A DNA stretch of 64,000 bases from Asterella californica (GCA_036924285.1 JAYKYS010000012.1:4464001-4528000), one strand, 5' to 3'. Shown: positions 11,004 through 23,732, counted from the first letter of the stretch. The notes: generated by a model not told the origin, from the letters alone. A program made the numbers and translations.

Positions 11004-14000
11004 TTCACTCCGGAAAGACGTCCATAGTTAACACAAACTTCGTGATGTCGAGGCAATTCGTTCAATCCTAGAGCAAAACAGTGTTTTTGATTCACTTGGA
11101 GGTTATGCTCACATCAAATTTTGTTGTTATCCTTCCATTCACCATATGAACTTAGTGGGTAGTAAGTAGTAAACAGTGCATTAAACTGAGTGTTAGTAAA
11201 CAGTGGACTACAAGAGAACTTTAGTGGGTACTAAAGAAGTAAACAGTGAACTGAAGTTAGTGGGTAGTAGTAAACAGTGCACTACAAGAGAACTGCATGA
11301 TGACATTCACTCAGTTTATGATCAATTCCATCCACTCTTTCACCTGTCACTACCAAAACAGATTCTTGATTTTCGCACACTATAGAATTGTTTATTTAAA
11401 GAGTGGATGGAAATTCCCTGACAGTCCGATCCTCGTCAACAAGCCAGTAGAAGCTCCTCCACACCAGCGAACACTAGAGAATCGAAAGCAGCCAATAAGG
11501 AATAATGTAGTACACTTGAAAGCATTACGGATTGAATGGGACTGAAAGATCTAACTCGCATGCTTGGGAAAGTGCTACCGATAATCTTATCGACCTCAGG
11601 AAAACGATAAAAAGAGAAAACAGAGACAGGAAAGCTCATTAAACTCACTCACCATCAACACCTTCCCGAAAGATACAACGCACTCAACACTCCACTGCAC
11701 GGCTATCTCCCACCTCGCTTTCTACCCACCCTTTCCAGTAACACCACTAAACCCTTCACTTACCTCACTCATTTTCTCGATCGCGACCCACTCCATTTCC
11801 CACACACTCTCGTGTTGAGTTGTACTTGAATTTTGCTCAGTCGTCTCTGTCTCTCTCGTTCCCACGCAACTAGAAATAACACCTTCACGAACACAGTAAA
11901 CGTGGCTCTGTCGTGAACTGTACATTTGTGAACAGAGAAAAATACCAAATTCCTCAAAGCAAAGATATATGAAATAGGATTTCTAGCTACTTGTTGAAAA
12001 ATCCGTTACCGGTTCTGCTGTAAGTATTATGCTAATGATGTGAGTGACAAGTAGGAATCTGAGTTCATGTCACTATCTGAGGTGACTGTTCCTGTGCGCT
12101 AGATAGCACTGACAACGACATTTAGAAAGACATTAACTGAAGGAGACACCCATCCATAACGTAACAGAGATAAACAGAGTCTCTACTTTCTATAGATCCA
12201 ACTTAGTTGACAGTGACTGTTCTACCTTGAAGATGAAACCCTCAAGATCGGAATCCTCGGTTCACCTTGCTAGGCATGCCACTAATTTCCTTAACATGTC
12301 GAGTGCATCTCTAGATCTCTCCCTATTTCCCGTATCACGAGTGGCTTCTTCTTCCTTGCACTGAGAGACTAAATGGAATGTTAGCAGACTCTATCGATAT
12401 GCATACATCGGAGAAAGAAACTGAGGTCGTAAAACTACGGGTTCGGATCAATCGCATACGAAGAGGTCCTGATCAGCGCATACATGTTATTATCAAGGGA
12501 CTGTGCAGGGAGGCTGGTAAACTGCTCCTCCTCACCAACTTCTAACTGCTTTGGGTGATGAGGCTGCATCATCTCTGCTCCAGTTGTGACATCCAGCATG
12601 CAAAAGAGCTTTGAAACTACGGCAGGAGTATCCAGCATTGAAGACCATATCATGATGATTGATATGCGGAGAAAATATCCACTCATCAGCGACAAAGACA
12701 TAACAGATTAATTAATTCTTTCTTCCCGAAAGAAATCTGAGTTGGATACACACCTGAATAGAGTGATTTAGCTTCTTAATTAGAGGTTTTAATCTTTTTT
12801 GGGTTTAATGTTGTGTTTAAGTCTCTTTTCGGTGTGCGGCTTTTTTCAACCATGTGCTGCCATTGCACAGCATGAGTCCCCATCCACCGCCAACAAGAGA
12901 ACTCGACCCACGCCGCCCGAGTTACAGGCGTGAGGTTGCCAACAAGCAGTAGCTTGTTGGATTTAATTAAAAGCTTTAAAACGCCGATGAAAGAAAGGGC
13001 TGAAAATTGTACCTCGAGACTGGTAAGGAACTGCTTTTAATCTTGAAAAGACATTCGTAAACTTTTAAACTGCGATTACGCTCCGCTTGACTCTATACAA
13101 CCCACAGATGAAAACCACAAACAGAACAGATCGCACCATTACCTATAACAGTCACTGACTAGACTCGACAAATAACATAAAATACTTCTCTGTTTCGTTT
13201 GTTGTACCAATGATGTGTGAGAGAACAGGCCTCTGCACTATCAAGCAATTGATGATACGTGTCCAATGGAATGCAAATTCATCGTACATGGCTAGACTTA
13301 TCCTCAAAAGACTCTCATGTAGTTGTCACACCGATGATCACTCGTTTAACTTTCAATATTACACATCAAGATCACTGTGAGATCCGATCAATATGGACCT
13401 CCAGGTAAGATTTTCACCTTCAAATCAGGTTCAATTGAGCAAACAATGAAATCAAGTTACAGGAAAAGCTGAACCTTGATCGCCCAACTGAAAATTTCTT
13501 CTAAGTTCAAGATGAATAAAGCCACGCACAACGCTACAAACTCAACAGTTCCATGCACAACTAATCGTCTTCTTTTACAATTTTTTTTCTCGATTCTGCA
13601 TATAACTGAACTTTCAAGCCTATGGGTGAACAAGCTAGAGCAGCATATCCATACAGATTTTACCAAACCGCCTCTCAAGAAACTTTCAGATACGGAAGCG
13701 AATAAGCTCTTGCTCCTTTCACCCTCGTTCCTTATATACACATGAAAGAAGGGCAAAAGACTGCAGACTGAGTTTCTTATGTACTACAAGAGGATAGAGC
13801 ATCTCGCCCAAAACTCTAAGACTTAGTTCTAAAGTTTAACAAAGTTGGCTTAATTTAAACCAGATTTACATGTAAGAAGTACAAGTATATATGATGTATA
13901 GCTATCATTTTCTCTATATCATATTCATTATGGGACAAGAGATAATTTTTATTCACATTCCATATCTTATCGATGACAGGTCTACAGTGCTGTAATAGCA

Positions 14001-15480
14001 CATAGATGATTTGGTTAGAAAGAATATGACACAACAAGTCACACTGACCTCAGTGTTGAGCAAGCAAGGAGAATTACGTACGTCGGTTAAAAAAAAAACC
14101 ATATTTATACATTTAAATATCTGGATCGTAACAGTAGAGCTAAATATGCATGCAAAGTGTGGTGGGCAGAGGTGGAAGCGAAAACAATGCCCGCCGAAGG
14201 CGCCCCATAAATCTTTACAGATGGTTGGTTGCAGTTGACAATGAACGAGTCTACTGTAGTTATAAATTTATTTTGCGTTTGAAGTGACTGTATATATTTG
14301 TCACGTGAAGAGATTTTATCACTCGGCAGCTGTTTGGCTTCATAATGACTAAAATTAAATTTAAAGTACTTTAGTCATTCTTGCATACATAGTGGTTTAA
14401 GGTGGATGATCATTTGCCAAGACGAGGACCTTAAACTGCCACACTCTGCCTAGAAGCTATATTTGAACCTGACTTTATATTACTGTGTTGTCTTCACTAT
14501 TACACATAGCGAAGACATCACAGTAACAACTGTACTCGTTGTTAACATACACGTCAGGAGTTTGAGCAAGGCAAATCTAGCTTTTTAAAGAGAAATCATG
14601 AACTATATAAAAGAATTATCTCTAAGGTGTTTAGAGGGATCTTCTCAATATTAAATTGTGTTTAAAGTAGTACAAGATAAAAAAATTTGTTTGTTTTCAG
14701 ATGAAAATATTTCATTTCTATAAACAAGCGCAATGTAAAACATGGATTGAACTGGACTCGGATGATTATTATGCATGCAATATATAATAGCACGAGTAAA
14801 ATTCCAGATTAAATTCAAGCTCTAAATAATTCTCCACTTTGTTATTATTACGGATGGTGTAGATTCAAACGGTAGATTCATGTGTTCATTATTACCTGGT
14901 TAACTTAAACCTGCATTCACAAGGTCGTGGTTTGTGTGCACAGAACACTTAGAGAATTCCAACTAGTCTCGATAAAAGCTTTACCTTTTTGGTCAACCCT
15001 AAACAAAACTAGTTGACAATTTCTAAACATTCTACTTAAGACTCTAACTTGCTAACTATAAGTATTCACACCTACTTACGAGGTCCCTCGAAACTCACTT
15101 TCTGGTCGCAACTTGATTTGACTTAGGCGCGCGATTAAGTTTACTTTGCAGTTAGAAGACTGCAATGCAAGATCACTCCAAGCCCCAAGACAAGTATGAA
15201 AATTCAAACTTGCTTTGCCAACACTACGGCAAACCTAAGTCTTGATTTAGATGCTTATCCAAACCAGCTCGTTTCCTTTTAGTGTGCTTCGTTCTTCCTC
15301 TTGACAACATCATGGGCATCTGGTTAGAACTACTCATAGCCATGCACTACCAATACACTTAGACAAATTTCAAGAAACAAAATCTTTATTTCCAAGTACA
15401 AGACAAAGCTACAAAGTCCATCAGCCCAAGTCGCCTCAAGTTGCTACTCGTATGATTCGTCGTTCCTTCACGCCTCGCTG
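11004..15480. other. Region with no supported gene
   Basis: A degenerate run of GTAAACAGTG words lies at 11,153-11,295, where ACTACAAGAGAACT occurs twice. Simple hairpins lie at about 14,343-14,381 (ATGACTAAA/TTTAGTCAT) and 14,483-14,523 (TGTGTTGTCTTC/GAAGACATCACA). Several frames of 60-100 codons occur, for example 12,435-12,701 on the minus strand. None shows a domain or a supporting exon structure. The piece 15,000-15,480 probably includes the 3' end of the chromovirus that follows, but I cannot place its LTR. Confidence 0.4.
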
Positions 15481-15501
15481 GAAAGAGATGTCCTCATCTT
15501 G

Positions 15502-15710
15502 CTAATGCCCTTGTTTTTCTTGTCGCTGTTCGAAGAGGTCCAATACTTCAGTTGCATGTGTTAGCTCTTCCTCTGACACCCAAGTTGCTTCCTTCAAATG
15601 ATATCCTCGCCATTTGATCAAATACTCCATTCGGTTAGATTTGCGCCGTGATCGCAAAATGATCTCTATCTCATATTCTGCTTCGTCTTGCACGACATCA
15701 TCCTGAGAAC
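15502..15710 (-). pseudogene. pol: Chromodomain at the C-terminus of a chromovirus integrase
   Basis: The minus-strand frame reads YEIEIILRSRR, then EYLIKWRGY, then ATWVSEEEL, then EVLDLF, which is the chromodomain fold signature with its aromatic residues. In chromoviruses this module follows the integrase and is known to steer integration to marked chromatin. Upstream on the same strand (15,780-15,980) a shifted frame still shows a polypurine-side 'KTKNFTLPEG'-like integrase C-terminal segment. The domain itself is uninterrupted, but the whole pol is broken. It belongs with the next two entries. Confidence 0.85.
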
Positions 15711-16199
15711 CTGTTTGCGATCCGATCGCAAATCATCATTGAAGTATTTCTTTAATAAAGAAATATGAAAAGTCGGATGTAACTACCACTCGAGAGGAAG
15801 GTCTAACGTATAGACATCTTCGTGTAGTTCTTGACTATGACAAAAGGTCTTGTAAACTTCAATGAGAACTTCGTCGATATCCCCTCCGGAAGGGTGAAGT
15901 TCTTCGTACTTAACCATAATTCTTCGCCCACTTGAAACTTCACTTGTCGCCGATGCTTGTTTACCTACTTCGTGTAACGTTGCTGTGCCTTCTCGAGGTT
16001 TTTCTTTACTTGTTCCTCGCGCTGCTGCATTTCTGTCACCAACTCTTCAGCTGATGTTTGACGTGTTCTTGGTCGTGCAACTCTTGGATGTAGAACTCCC
16101 TGCAAGAGTCAAGTCAAGAGGTCCTTCTAGTTCACGTCCGTACGTCAGCAAGAAAGACGATTCGCCGGTCGTGGAATTGTAGCAATACTCTACAAGACT

Positions 16200-17093
16200 G
16201 AGTCACTCTGCCCAATCACTTTGATCCGCGCTCACATAATTCCTCAAGTATTGGTTCAGAACCGAGTTAACTCGTTCCGTTTGTCCATCCTTTTCGGGAT
16301 GAAAAGCGGTATTGGATTTTAACTTAGTTCCCAACTTTTGAAACAAGTGTTTCCAAAAGCACTTGTGAACTTGGAGTCTCGGTCTGAAATAATACTCCGA
16401 GGCAATCCATGTGAACGCCATCAAGTATCTAGGAACAATCGAGAAGTCGTGAATGCTGTTGCAGTATCCAAGGCCGGTGCAAACTTCACTAGTTTGCTAA
16501 ACCGGTCAACTATCACAAAGATTGCATTGTATCCGTTTGAGTAAGACAGAGAGGTGATGAAGTCCATGCTAATGCTTTCCCAAGGTCTGGCTGGAATCGG
16601 CAAAGGATGAAGCAATCCCTGTTTCTTCGCATAAGAAATGCGATTCGTCTGACAAGTTACGCATGTTTTATTGACCCCACATGAAAGACGACGTATTCGT
16701 CTTTCATGCAGGGTCAATAAAACTTTTTAGCTACCACTGCTAAAGTGGACTTCTCTCTTTTATGGCCTGATAAGGGCGCATCATAACATTCTTTGAGCAA
16801 CTTAGTCTTAAGTTTTCCTTGTCCCTCACATAAACCCGACTTTGCTTGAACATGAGTAAGCCATGTCTCAGCTGCATGTTATGCAACTTCACTCCTCGCT
16901 TGAGCTGTTCCAAGTACTCCTTTGCTTGGTCGTCGTCCATGTAACCTTCACGTATTTGTCTCTCCAAGTCTGACTCCTTAGGATACAAAGCTCGCAAAAT
17001 CTGTGTGGACGACATAAGATATTCTTCTTTGCGACTCAAGGCTGGTTGACCAAATTCAAAAAGTATATCAGTCTCAAGGAGTACAAATATCAA
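16200..17093 (-). pseudogene. pol: Chromovirus integrase, frameshifted
   Basis: Reading on the minus strand, the RNase H to integrase linker (17,093-16,740) comes first. The zinc-binding piece ending CVTCQTNR follows, then the catalytic core with [30 protein letters not shown] (visible in the shifted frame near 16,385) and [16 protein letters not shown]. The three acidic catalytic positions are therefore still visible. However, one base is missing in a T-run near 16,345, so the second aspartate lies out of frame with the third catalytic residue, and there is also a stop after the linker. This is a decayed copy. The domain order matches the chromodomain to its left and RNase H to its right. 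Confidence 0.85.
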
Positions 17094-17816
17094 AGATCAA
17101 GAACCACATTGTCTTTTCTCGCTTTGTGGATTAATTCCACATTCATGAGCGCTAAGGTATCATGCCACCGTAGTTGCTTTGGCGTCACCCGATCTTGTGT
17201 CTCAAAGTACTTGAGCAAAATATTATCAGTATACACTTGGGTTTTGTGAAGTCCCAAGTAATGCCGTCATTTCTTCAAGCAATGAACCACCGCAAACAGT
17301 TCCTTCTCGTGAGTCGATCATCGATTCTCTGTCCCAGATAACTTCTTGCTTTTGTACGCTATAGGTTTTCCATCCTGCACCAACACTCTGTCAATCGCAT
17401 AGTCGCTCGCGTCCGTGTGCACCTCGAATTGTTTGTCGAACTCCGGCAGCTTCAAACTGACGTCTTTGAAAAAATAGATTTGATAGTCTGAAACGCATCA
17501 TCCACCTCCTTGGTCCAACTTACCTGTGCGTCCTTTTCCGTCCAGTCTGTCAGCGGCTTCGTGATCTTTGAAAACCTCTTCACATACTTGCGGTAGAACT
17601 ACGCCAATCCTAAGAATCACCGCATCCTCTTCACTGTAGTCGGAGGCTCCCAAGTCACAATCGCGTCCACCTTCTTCATATCCGGACCGACTCCTTCTGC
17701 ACTAATGACATGTCTCAATAAGTTAATGCGTTCCCAACCAAACTCACTCTTGTCAACGTTGGCAAACAGCTTATGCTCCCGCAGCTTCATCAACACCACC
17801 CTTAGCTGCTCCGCGT
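17094..17816 (-). pseudogene. pol: Chromovirus RT C-terminus and RNase H, truncated by element C
   Basis: The minus strand starts exactly at the LTR of element C with codons for AEQLRVVLMKLREHKLF, then an RT thumb/connection segment (VISAEGVGPDMKKVDAI). After several stops and shifts it reads RNase H pieces with an HTDAS-type first aspartate, THEKEL and YTDN. The part of RT carrying the active site is missing here and is found at 59,582-60,051 on the opposite strand. Stops and shifts show it is non-functional. Confidence 0.85.
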
Positions 17817-18350
17817 TGTCGTGTTGTGCGTGCACCTGTACAGTGAAAACTAGTCGTAGAGAGATAATTTTTTTCATTTGTGTACGTAGTTGAAAAGAAA
17901 GTTGCACCTTAGCTTGGCAAGCTGGGCGGGAGCTAAGCTGGGGCGAAGCTCAGCAAGAGCTAAGTTGAGGCTATGCTTGACAAGCTGCCCCCTAGCTTCA
18001 CTTGAGATATCACCCTGGAGCGGGGGCGAAAGGTTCCAGAATGCCAAGCTCGTCGAGAAGGGCAACTCAGTTTTAAAAAAAGGCGTTCTAAGTAATAGTT
18101 AGCACAAGTCTTAGATCATGAAAAGGACGAAAGAGGGAAATTCATCGATTTTGGCCCGTGATTCAAATTCATAATCTGAAAGTACGAGTGCGTTGGTGTT
18201 AACATGTACTATGGTTTTGACTCCTTACTCAACGGAGTTGTACAGAGAAGTTAGTGTAGGAAAAGCTAGTAAAGACTTTACAGAAAATTTTCTTCAGGAA
18301 TAGGAATATGTACAAACTATTTTATCTTTTTGAACGGAAGCACAGGCCAT

Positions 18351-18415
18351 CCCCGTGATAGGGCGCCTGCCTAGAAGGAAAGTGGTCTCAGGATCAATTC
18401 CCCTTGACTTGTGTT
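18351..18415 (+). repeat. tRNA-like module inside the element C LTR
   Basis: GTGATAGGGCGCCTGCC resembles a D-arm/A box, and CAGGATCAATTCCCC resembles a T-arm/B box about 35 bases later. The same module occurs in element D's LTR (61,683-61,757, minus strand), so it is an old shared part of the LTR family and not a recent insertion. Confidence 0.45.
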
Positions 18416-18748
18416 TCTTATTCCGACATGTTGGCCTCCTAGAAGGGAATCTATGTTGGATATGCAGCCACGTCCTACATATCTAGGGGCGGGAGATCGG
18501 TATCTTTCTTAATCGTGGGCTTCCTGGCCTAAGCCTCCGCATGCTATCGTGAATATATCATGGGAGATACCTGGTGCTGTGTTTTCTATTCCGGCATGTT
18601 GGCCTCTTGGAAGGGAGTCTGTTGGATATGCAGCCACGTCCTGCATATCTAGAGGCGGGAGATCGATATCTTCTTTAATCGTGAGCTTTCTGGCCTAAGC
18701 CTCCGCATGCCATCGTGAATATATCATGAGAGATACCTGACGCGCATA
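18412..18748 (+). repeat. 168-bp tandem duplication within the C LTR
   Basis: Two copies begin at about 18,421 and 18,589 (TTCCGACATG / TTCCGGCATG). Each contains a GATATGCAG...CTGCATATC-type inverted repeat and CCTAAGCCTCCGCATGC. Element D has a single copy of the segment, so the duplication is specific to C or its close relatives. Confidence 0.8.
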
Positions 18749-19344
18749 TGGGAGGGTTGTAAGTCGTGTGGAGCAGCTCCATAAGTGTAAGGACTTCGGT
18801 CTACATTGGGTGACTTGTGGTATATTCAGAGTGGCATCAAGATGACATCAAGAGCACGAGAAACTTTTATTAATCAAGGGGGCAGCTTAGCTAAGGCGCT
18901 GCTTTGATAGTTGTGCGTACAAGGATAGTAGGGGGACAGCTTAGCTAGGGATTAACTTTTAGGTAAATCAACCTGCGGTAGTTTTCGACGGAGACTTTTC
19001 AAAGAACTGACAGAAGAGAAAGGAGACGTGCGCAGGAGAGAGAAGAGAGATTTTTGACGATTGACGATTTTGATGATGGAGTCTACACTGAAATAAAGTT
19101 TATTTAAATCTTGAAAGGTCTATCTGTGCATCTGAGTGTTTGATTTGTATTTGGTGGATGCAAGAGGCAGAATTTTGAGTTTTCATCGCCTACAGCAGTC
19201 TGTTTTCTTCTTGATCGTTCCTCTGGTCAATCACAATCAGGAGGTCCGCCCTCCTCAAGAAAGACCCTCGCCACGACATCTGGTGCTTCCACTGAGAGCT
19301 ATTGGAGTGATTGATTTGGAGAATTGATAAGATTGAGAGAGAAA

Positions 19345-19655
19345 ATGGATCACAGTGCTGCCGTATAGGGTGTGGCTGCTGCTCAAGGTGCTCCTGTTCA
19401 AGGGATTCTTGGTCAAGATGGAATTGGCTCTCAAGGGACGTACGGTAGTTCCAACACCAACAGCACAGCCTGCTATAGACACATCTCAAATTCTTCAGGT
19501 GTTGGCTGCCCTGATTCAGTAGCAACCTGCAATTGGGAGAGTTGAACAAAAATCCACTAAGACGTTACAAGCAATTATTGATCGATGTGGGATTTGATGA
19601 AAGAGACGTTACTAAGTTCCTGCGGGAGTATGTGGGTGAGATGGAGCTGGTCAGG
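19345..19655 (+). pseudogene. gag: Element C gag, 5' part, interrupted by element A
   Basis: An ATG at 19,345 opens a Q/A-rich leader like that of element B's gag. Two in-frame TAG codons follow where glutamine is likely (after SAAV, and after LAALIQ), plus a frameshift. The end of the piece reads VTKFLREYVGEMELV, which aligns with KYVRYYAREMEVNKV in B's capsid region. It is cut by element A at the TSD TCAGG (19,651-19,655) and resumes at 44,272. Confidence 0.8.
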
Positions 19656-19926
19656 TGTGGTGCCCACAAATTACAGGATGCACGAATTTTTGAAATTTTT
19701 AAGAATAATAACTTGTTTCTATAACTGAAGAAGCGTTGTTACTTAAGGTTACGTCTCCTTTAGCAGGAAGATGATCTTAAGAGCTGTTTGTAATAAGAGG
19801 TTGACTTCTTCGGAAGACGACCGTCTTCGGAAGAGCGTCTTCTCAGTTGCGTCTTCAGAAGACGGGAAGACAGCGGAAGATGAGAAGACGGCGGAAGACA
19901 CCTGTCTTCCAGAAGACAGCGACCGC

Positions 19927-21207
19927 TGTCGCGCTACTTGGCGGCTACATGTTATATTTCTACTCCGACGCTTGAGTTTAGTAGTTCTAGAAGTTAGCTT
20001 ATATTACTTCTAGTCGTTTATGTATATGTTTGACACCTTTGCATACGGTGTTAACACTATTTTGAGTCTTAGTAGGTTGATTACCATGTTGATAGGGCTT
20101 AAGCTCATGGGTTGTATTTGCGTGTCGCCCATGCACGCTTTCTAGCTGATTTAAGTTATTTTTCGGGGCTGCGTGTCGTTTTAAGTAATTTAAGTTTTAC
20201 GCTGGTACTCTAGGGGGCTTGACGTGGTAGCCTATGAGTAAAACTAAGTTGCCACGTGGTTTAGGGTACTAAAGGACAACCAAGTGGAGCTATGAACTCC
20301 CATTGGTCCATTTTTGTCTTTTGTTAAACTCTAAATTTAGAAACAGAGCTCTAGAGTGGAGTTCGAGCATTTGGTGGGGGATCTTCGAAATCTGAGAGCA
20401 CAGGGAGAGAGGGCTCGTCATGCCAAGCACTTCCAGTGAAAATTTCGATCGATTTGAGTCAATAAAGACGGAGTTATGAGCAATTGAAGTTCGGATTGTG
20501 CTAGAATTGAATCACTTTGGTTGGATTTAGGGTTTTGAGTGTCACTCGCAGCAGATTTGAGGAAATTGCTTCAAAAGTTCGAGGTTGTGTTCTCCGCCAG
20601 CAGGGCTACGATTTCACAAAAAGTTTCATATCGATTGAGCAACTGAGTAATTCAGGGCGGCCGCTGAAGCTGAGGGGGTCTGAAAAGCTCTTAATCTAGA
20701 GCAGCGACTTCAGGGGAGGAGATCTGCAGTTCTGTGTACATTCATGAGTCCCAACTTCACAGGGATGTTCAGCACCCTGTAGACTGCAAATCCTGTAAGA
20801 AACTTCGAAATTGATCGAGCCAAACTCCTGTTATAGGTTGAAATAGCCAGCTAGGTACCAGAAATTGCCGTAATTTTCTTGCTCAAAACTTTTCTGTTCA
20901 TATCTCCGTGTCAGAATTTGATCTCAGGCTGAAATTTCGTCTGTGAGTTCAGTAGTACCTCATTTGCATGTAGGGGAAGTTAGAGGTCTAAACCTTCATA
21001 GTTTTCCTCTCCGTGAGTGTCAAAGTTCGCCGCCGAATCCTATTACTGCCAGCTAGACCTGAATTTCACCTTCTGGGTATATTACTAGATCTTACACATC
21101 TGTGTGAGTGTTTATAGCCCTATTGTGACCTGAAAGCCAACCTCTTGAGTGAACAACCACAGCCAGAAGCCCGGCGCTTTCCTAGGTAGACGGATTACAC
21201 TCCGACA
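19927..21207 (+). repeat. Element B 5' LTR
   Basis: TGTCGCGCTACTTGG...ACTCCGACA. The following TACTCTCTTTTGGTGAACTCG contains a TGG that may start the primer-binding site, but the tRNA is not identified. TCCCATTGGTCCATTTTTG at about 20,307-20,325 recurs as part of a hairpin at 50,925-50,946. Confidence 0.95.
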
Positions 21208-21282
21208 TACTCTCTTTTGGTGAACTCGACGTGAAACACCTAGGGTGGGAGTTTTCTTAAGAGTGTTACAGGATCAGATATC

Positions 21283-23655
21283 ATGGCCAACCAAGGATCA
21301 TCAAGTGGAGGTGCTGCTGTTGCTCAGCAACCTATTCAGTTTGATGCTGCTACGATGAAGATGTTCCAGGCTTTTTCCATGTTCATGCAGCAGCAGCAGA
21401 GCACAGAGAGGAAGGAGGTGTTAGCAACCAAGGCGTTGCAATCTGTGGTGCACCAGATGGACCAGTTCAAGGGTACAGATATTTCCAAGTATGTGCGATA
21501 CTATGCTAGGGAGATGGAGGTGAACAAGGTGCATGAGAAGGAGATGGTGGAGAACTTTGAGCTTGCTGTTGTCCCTGAGATTCGTGGGCGTGTGAAGGAG
21601 CTCAAGCAGCAGCAAGGACAGAGTTGGGAGAGCTTTATGCGAGCTTTGAAGGAGGAGTACTACACTGAAGATTCAGAGAGGGTGACCAAGAGAACGTTCT
21701 TGGAGTGGGTGGTTAAGCCCAACTAAGGTTTGTCTGTAAATGAGTTGTTAAGGGAATTTGATCGTCAGTATGCTCAGCTTTCTAGGACAGAAAAGCTTAC
21801 ATTAGAGGTGGAGAAGACCGAGCTTTTCCTACAAAAAGCGGACGTGACTATTCAGGAGAAGCTTGAGCTGTTGCTGGAAGACAAGAGTGAGGAGAGAGGA
21901 TTGAAGACTGACTGGAAGGAGGTTGAAGAGGCTGTCTCTTTGCTGACCAAGAGACAGAGAAGAAGGGACAAGGTGGTGGTAAGTGAAGCAACACCTCTGA
22001 TAATTCCTGTCAAGCAGTTGCCTGCTAAGCCCGCTTTGGTAATTGCTAGAGAGGAAGACTCACCGCTTGATGAGTAGATTAAGGGTATGAAGGAGCTTAA
22101 GCTTAAGCTCACTAGGTTAGAAGAGAAGGAGCAGAATGTACAGCCTGCTATGCAGAGACCTCAGATGAGAGAAGGCTTTGTTCATCGTTGTATATGGTGT
22201 GATAGCCTAGACCATGTAAGAAGAGATTGTGGGGAGTTTTCAGATGCATTGAGGAAGGATCTTATCTTCTTCAAAGATGGTAAGATCCATTTGAGAGAGA
22301 CTGGGATGATGCTGGGAACCAACTTTGGCAAGGGTGGTATGAAGAGACTTGTGAATGATATATCAGCATCACATGCTGTTTCTCTTGTGAATGCTGCTAC
22401 GTGTGGAGTGAAAGTGGAAATGGAGAGAGAGAAAGGGACTACTGGGTTGTGGTCAGATGTAGTGCGGTCCGTAGCTAGAACAGAGCTAGACAAGGATGTG
22501 CTACGAAGGGTTGGCAACTCAATTAGAGAAACTACAGGATGGAATGACCCTGTGGATACTATGTCAGTGCATGCTTATGTTGCAAGAAGTCAGCATGAAG
22601 CTCTACTAGAAGAAAAACGCAGGAGGGAGGATGCAGGTGAGGCTTCTACAGCCAAACGACCTGCTACCAGGAGTGAAAGGACTAGACCAGATGCAAGGCA
22701 GGAGACAACACCTACTCGGGAGGAGACTATGGAGGATCTACCATCTACAACACCAAAGGAGAAGGAGAGAAGCAAGGAGAAGGGTAAGATGCCTGCATAC
22801 AAACTTCAGTCTGACATTGAGATTGCTACAGACTTGAAGCAGGTGTTAGAGAACCGTATCTTGAATGGGAAAGTTGAGTTCACTTTGGGTGAGATTCTTG
22901 GGATTGCAAAGCGTGAGTTCCATGAGGTTATCATAGATATCATCAAGAGGAAACGTCAGATTTTGGGTGAAGCAGCTACGCTTAACGCTCTAGGGACCAA
23001 ACTGTCGGAGGATGAGGAAGATGAGATTGCTGGTTACTGCTCTCAAGTATCAGAGGGAAGATCAGATCAGCACGTGAGGTTTGAAGATGAGGTGGAAGCA
23101 TCGCAGAAGAGCCATTATTCTCACAACCATTGGGCGAGAGCAACCACAGAGACCTTAGTGAAGCTGGGAGATCTAGAGGAACCTGTGGTGGCATTGATTG
23201 ATCATGGCTCAGAGATTAATCTGATGTCTAAGGAGCTGTACAAGCGTGGGAGGTGGCCTATAGACACCGACCATGGATGGCTTATTCGTGCTGCCAACAA
23301 CCAGCGAGGAGAACTCTATGGTGCTTGCCCCAACATCAAGGTAACTGTGGGTGACATTAGTGATGTTCAGAATTTCTTTGTGCAAGACATGTCAACCTAT
23401 CCTATCATTCTAGGACAGCCTTACATTACTGCTGTTAGAATGGAGACACGAGTTATGGATGATGGTTCAGCCTATGCTAGGATACGTAGTAGAGACGGCA
23501 AAAGAGCTGTTCAGTTTTTGACCGTTGCTGCAGAACATGAGAGGAATCGTGATAGCTTGAGAGACCGTCCACTGTCTAAGATTACTCAGGAGTTTAGAGA
23601 GTCTAGGGGTTTTGGCAGAGTACCATTGAAGAGCGAGACTTCAACGGTACAGTAG
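21283..23655 (+). pseudogene. gag: Element B gag-protease with two in-frame stops
   Basis: One frame runs from ATG 21,283 to 23,655 (about 790 codons), broken only by TAA 21,724-21,726 and TAG 22,075-22,077; the second is very likely a former CAG. The N-terminus is Q/A-rich. The capsid-like part spans roughly codons 60-145 (SWESFMRALKEEYY), and a zinc knuckle CIWCDSLDHVRRDC lies near 22,189-22,230. A retropepsin-like segment follows near 23,200 with DHGSEINLMS, where the family usually has D-S/T-G. A YPIILGQPY segment lies after it, as in aspartic proteases. The start is chosen because it follows the leader directly and element C's gag starts equivalently. Its product would form the particle and process it. 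Confidence 0.9.
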
Positions 23656-23732
23656 AGATAGGATTCTCGCCTGATCCAGTAGAGCAGGAAGCTTTATCCA
23701 CTAGCTTCTTAGGACTGACATCATGTGGATCA

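Larger units (their letters stand above)
17817..19279 (+). mobile_element. Element C, 5' LTR (about 1.46 kb)
   Basis: The LTR begins TGTCGTGTTG and ends GCCACGACA, giving TGTCGTG/CACGACA inverted ends. Immediately left, on the chromovirus strand, is the 4-bp flank ACGC. The matching flank ACGT sits at 60,048-60,051 beside the other C-type LTR end. The start matches the start of element D's LTR (TGTACAGTGAAAACTAGT shared). Inside are a tRNA-like module (18,351-18,415), a 168-bp tandem duplication (18,421-18,745) and repeated CAGCTTAGCTA words (18,886-18,950). After the LTR, at 19,281, CTGGTGCTTCCACTGAGAG starts with the TGG expected of a primer-binding site, but I cannot assign the tRNA. Confidence 0.85.

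Noticed and set aside
12435..12701. Minus-strand frame with protein-like composition
   Set aside because: Short and isolated. I could find no adjoining exon or recognisable motif, so I did not call a gene.
13457..13756. Overlapping frames of 89-99 codons on opposite strands
   Set aside because: Mutual shadows in unbiased sequence with no supporting feature.
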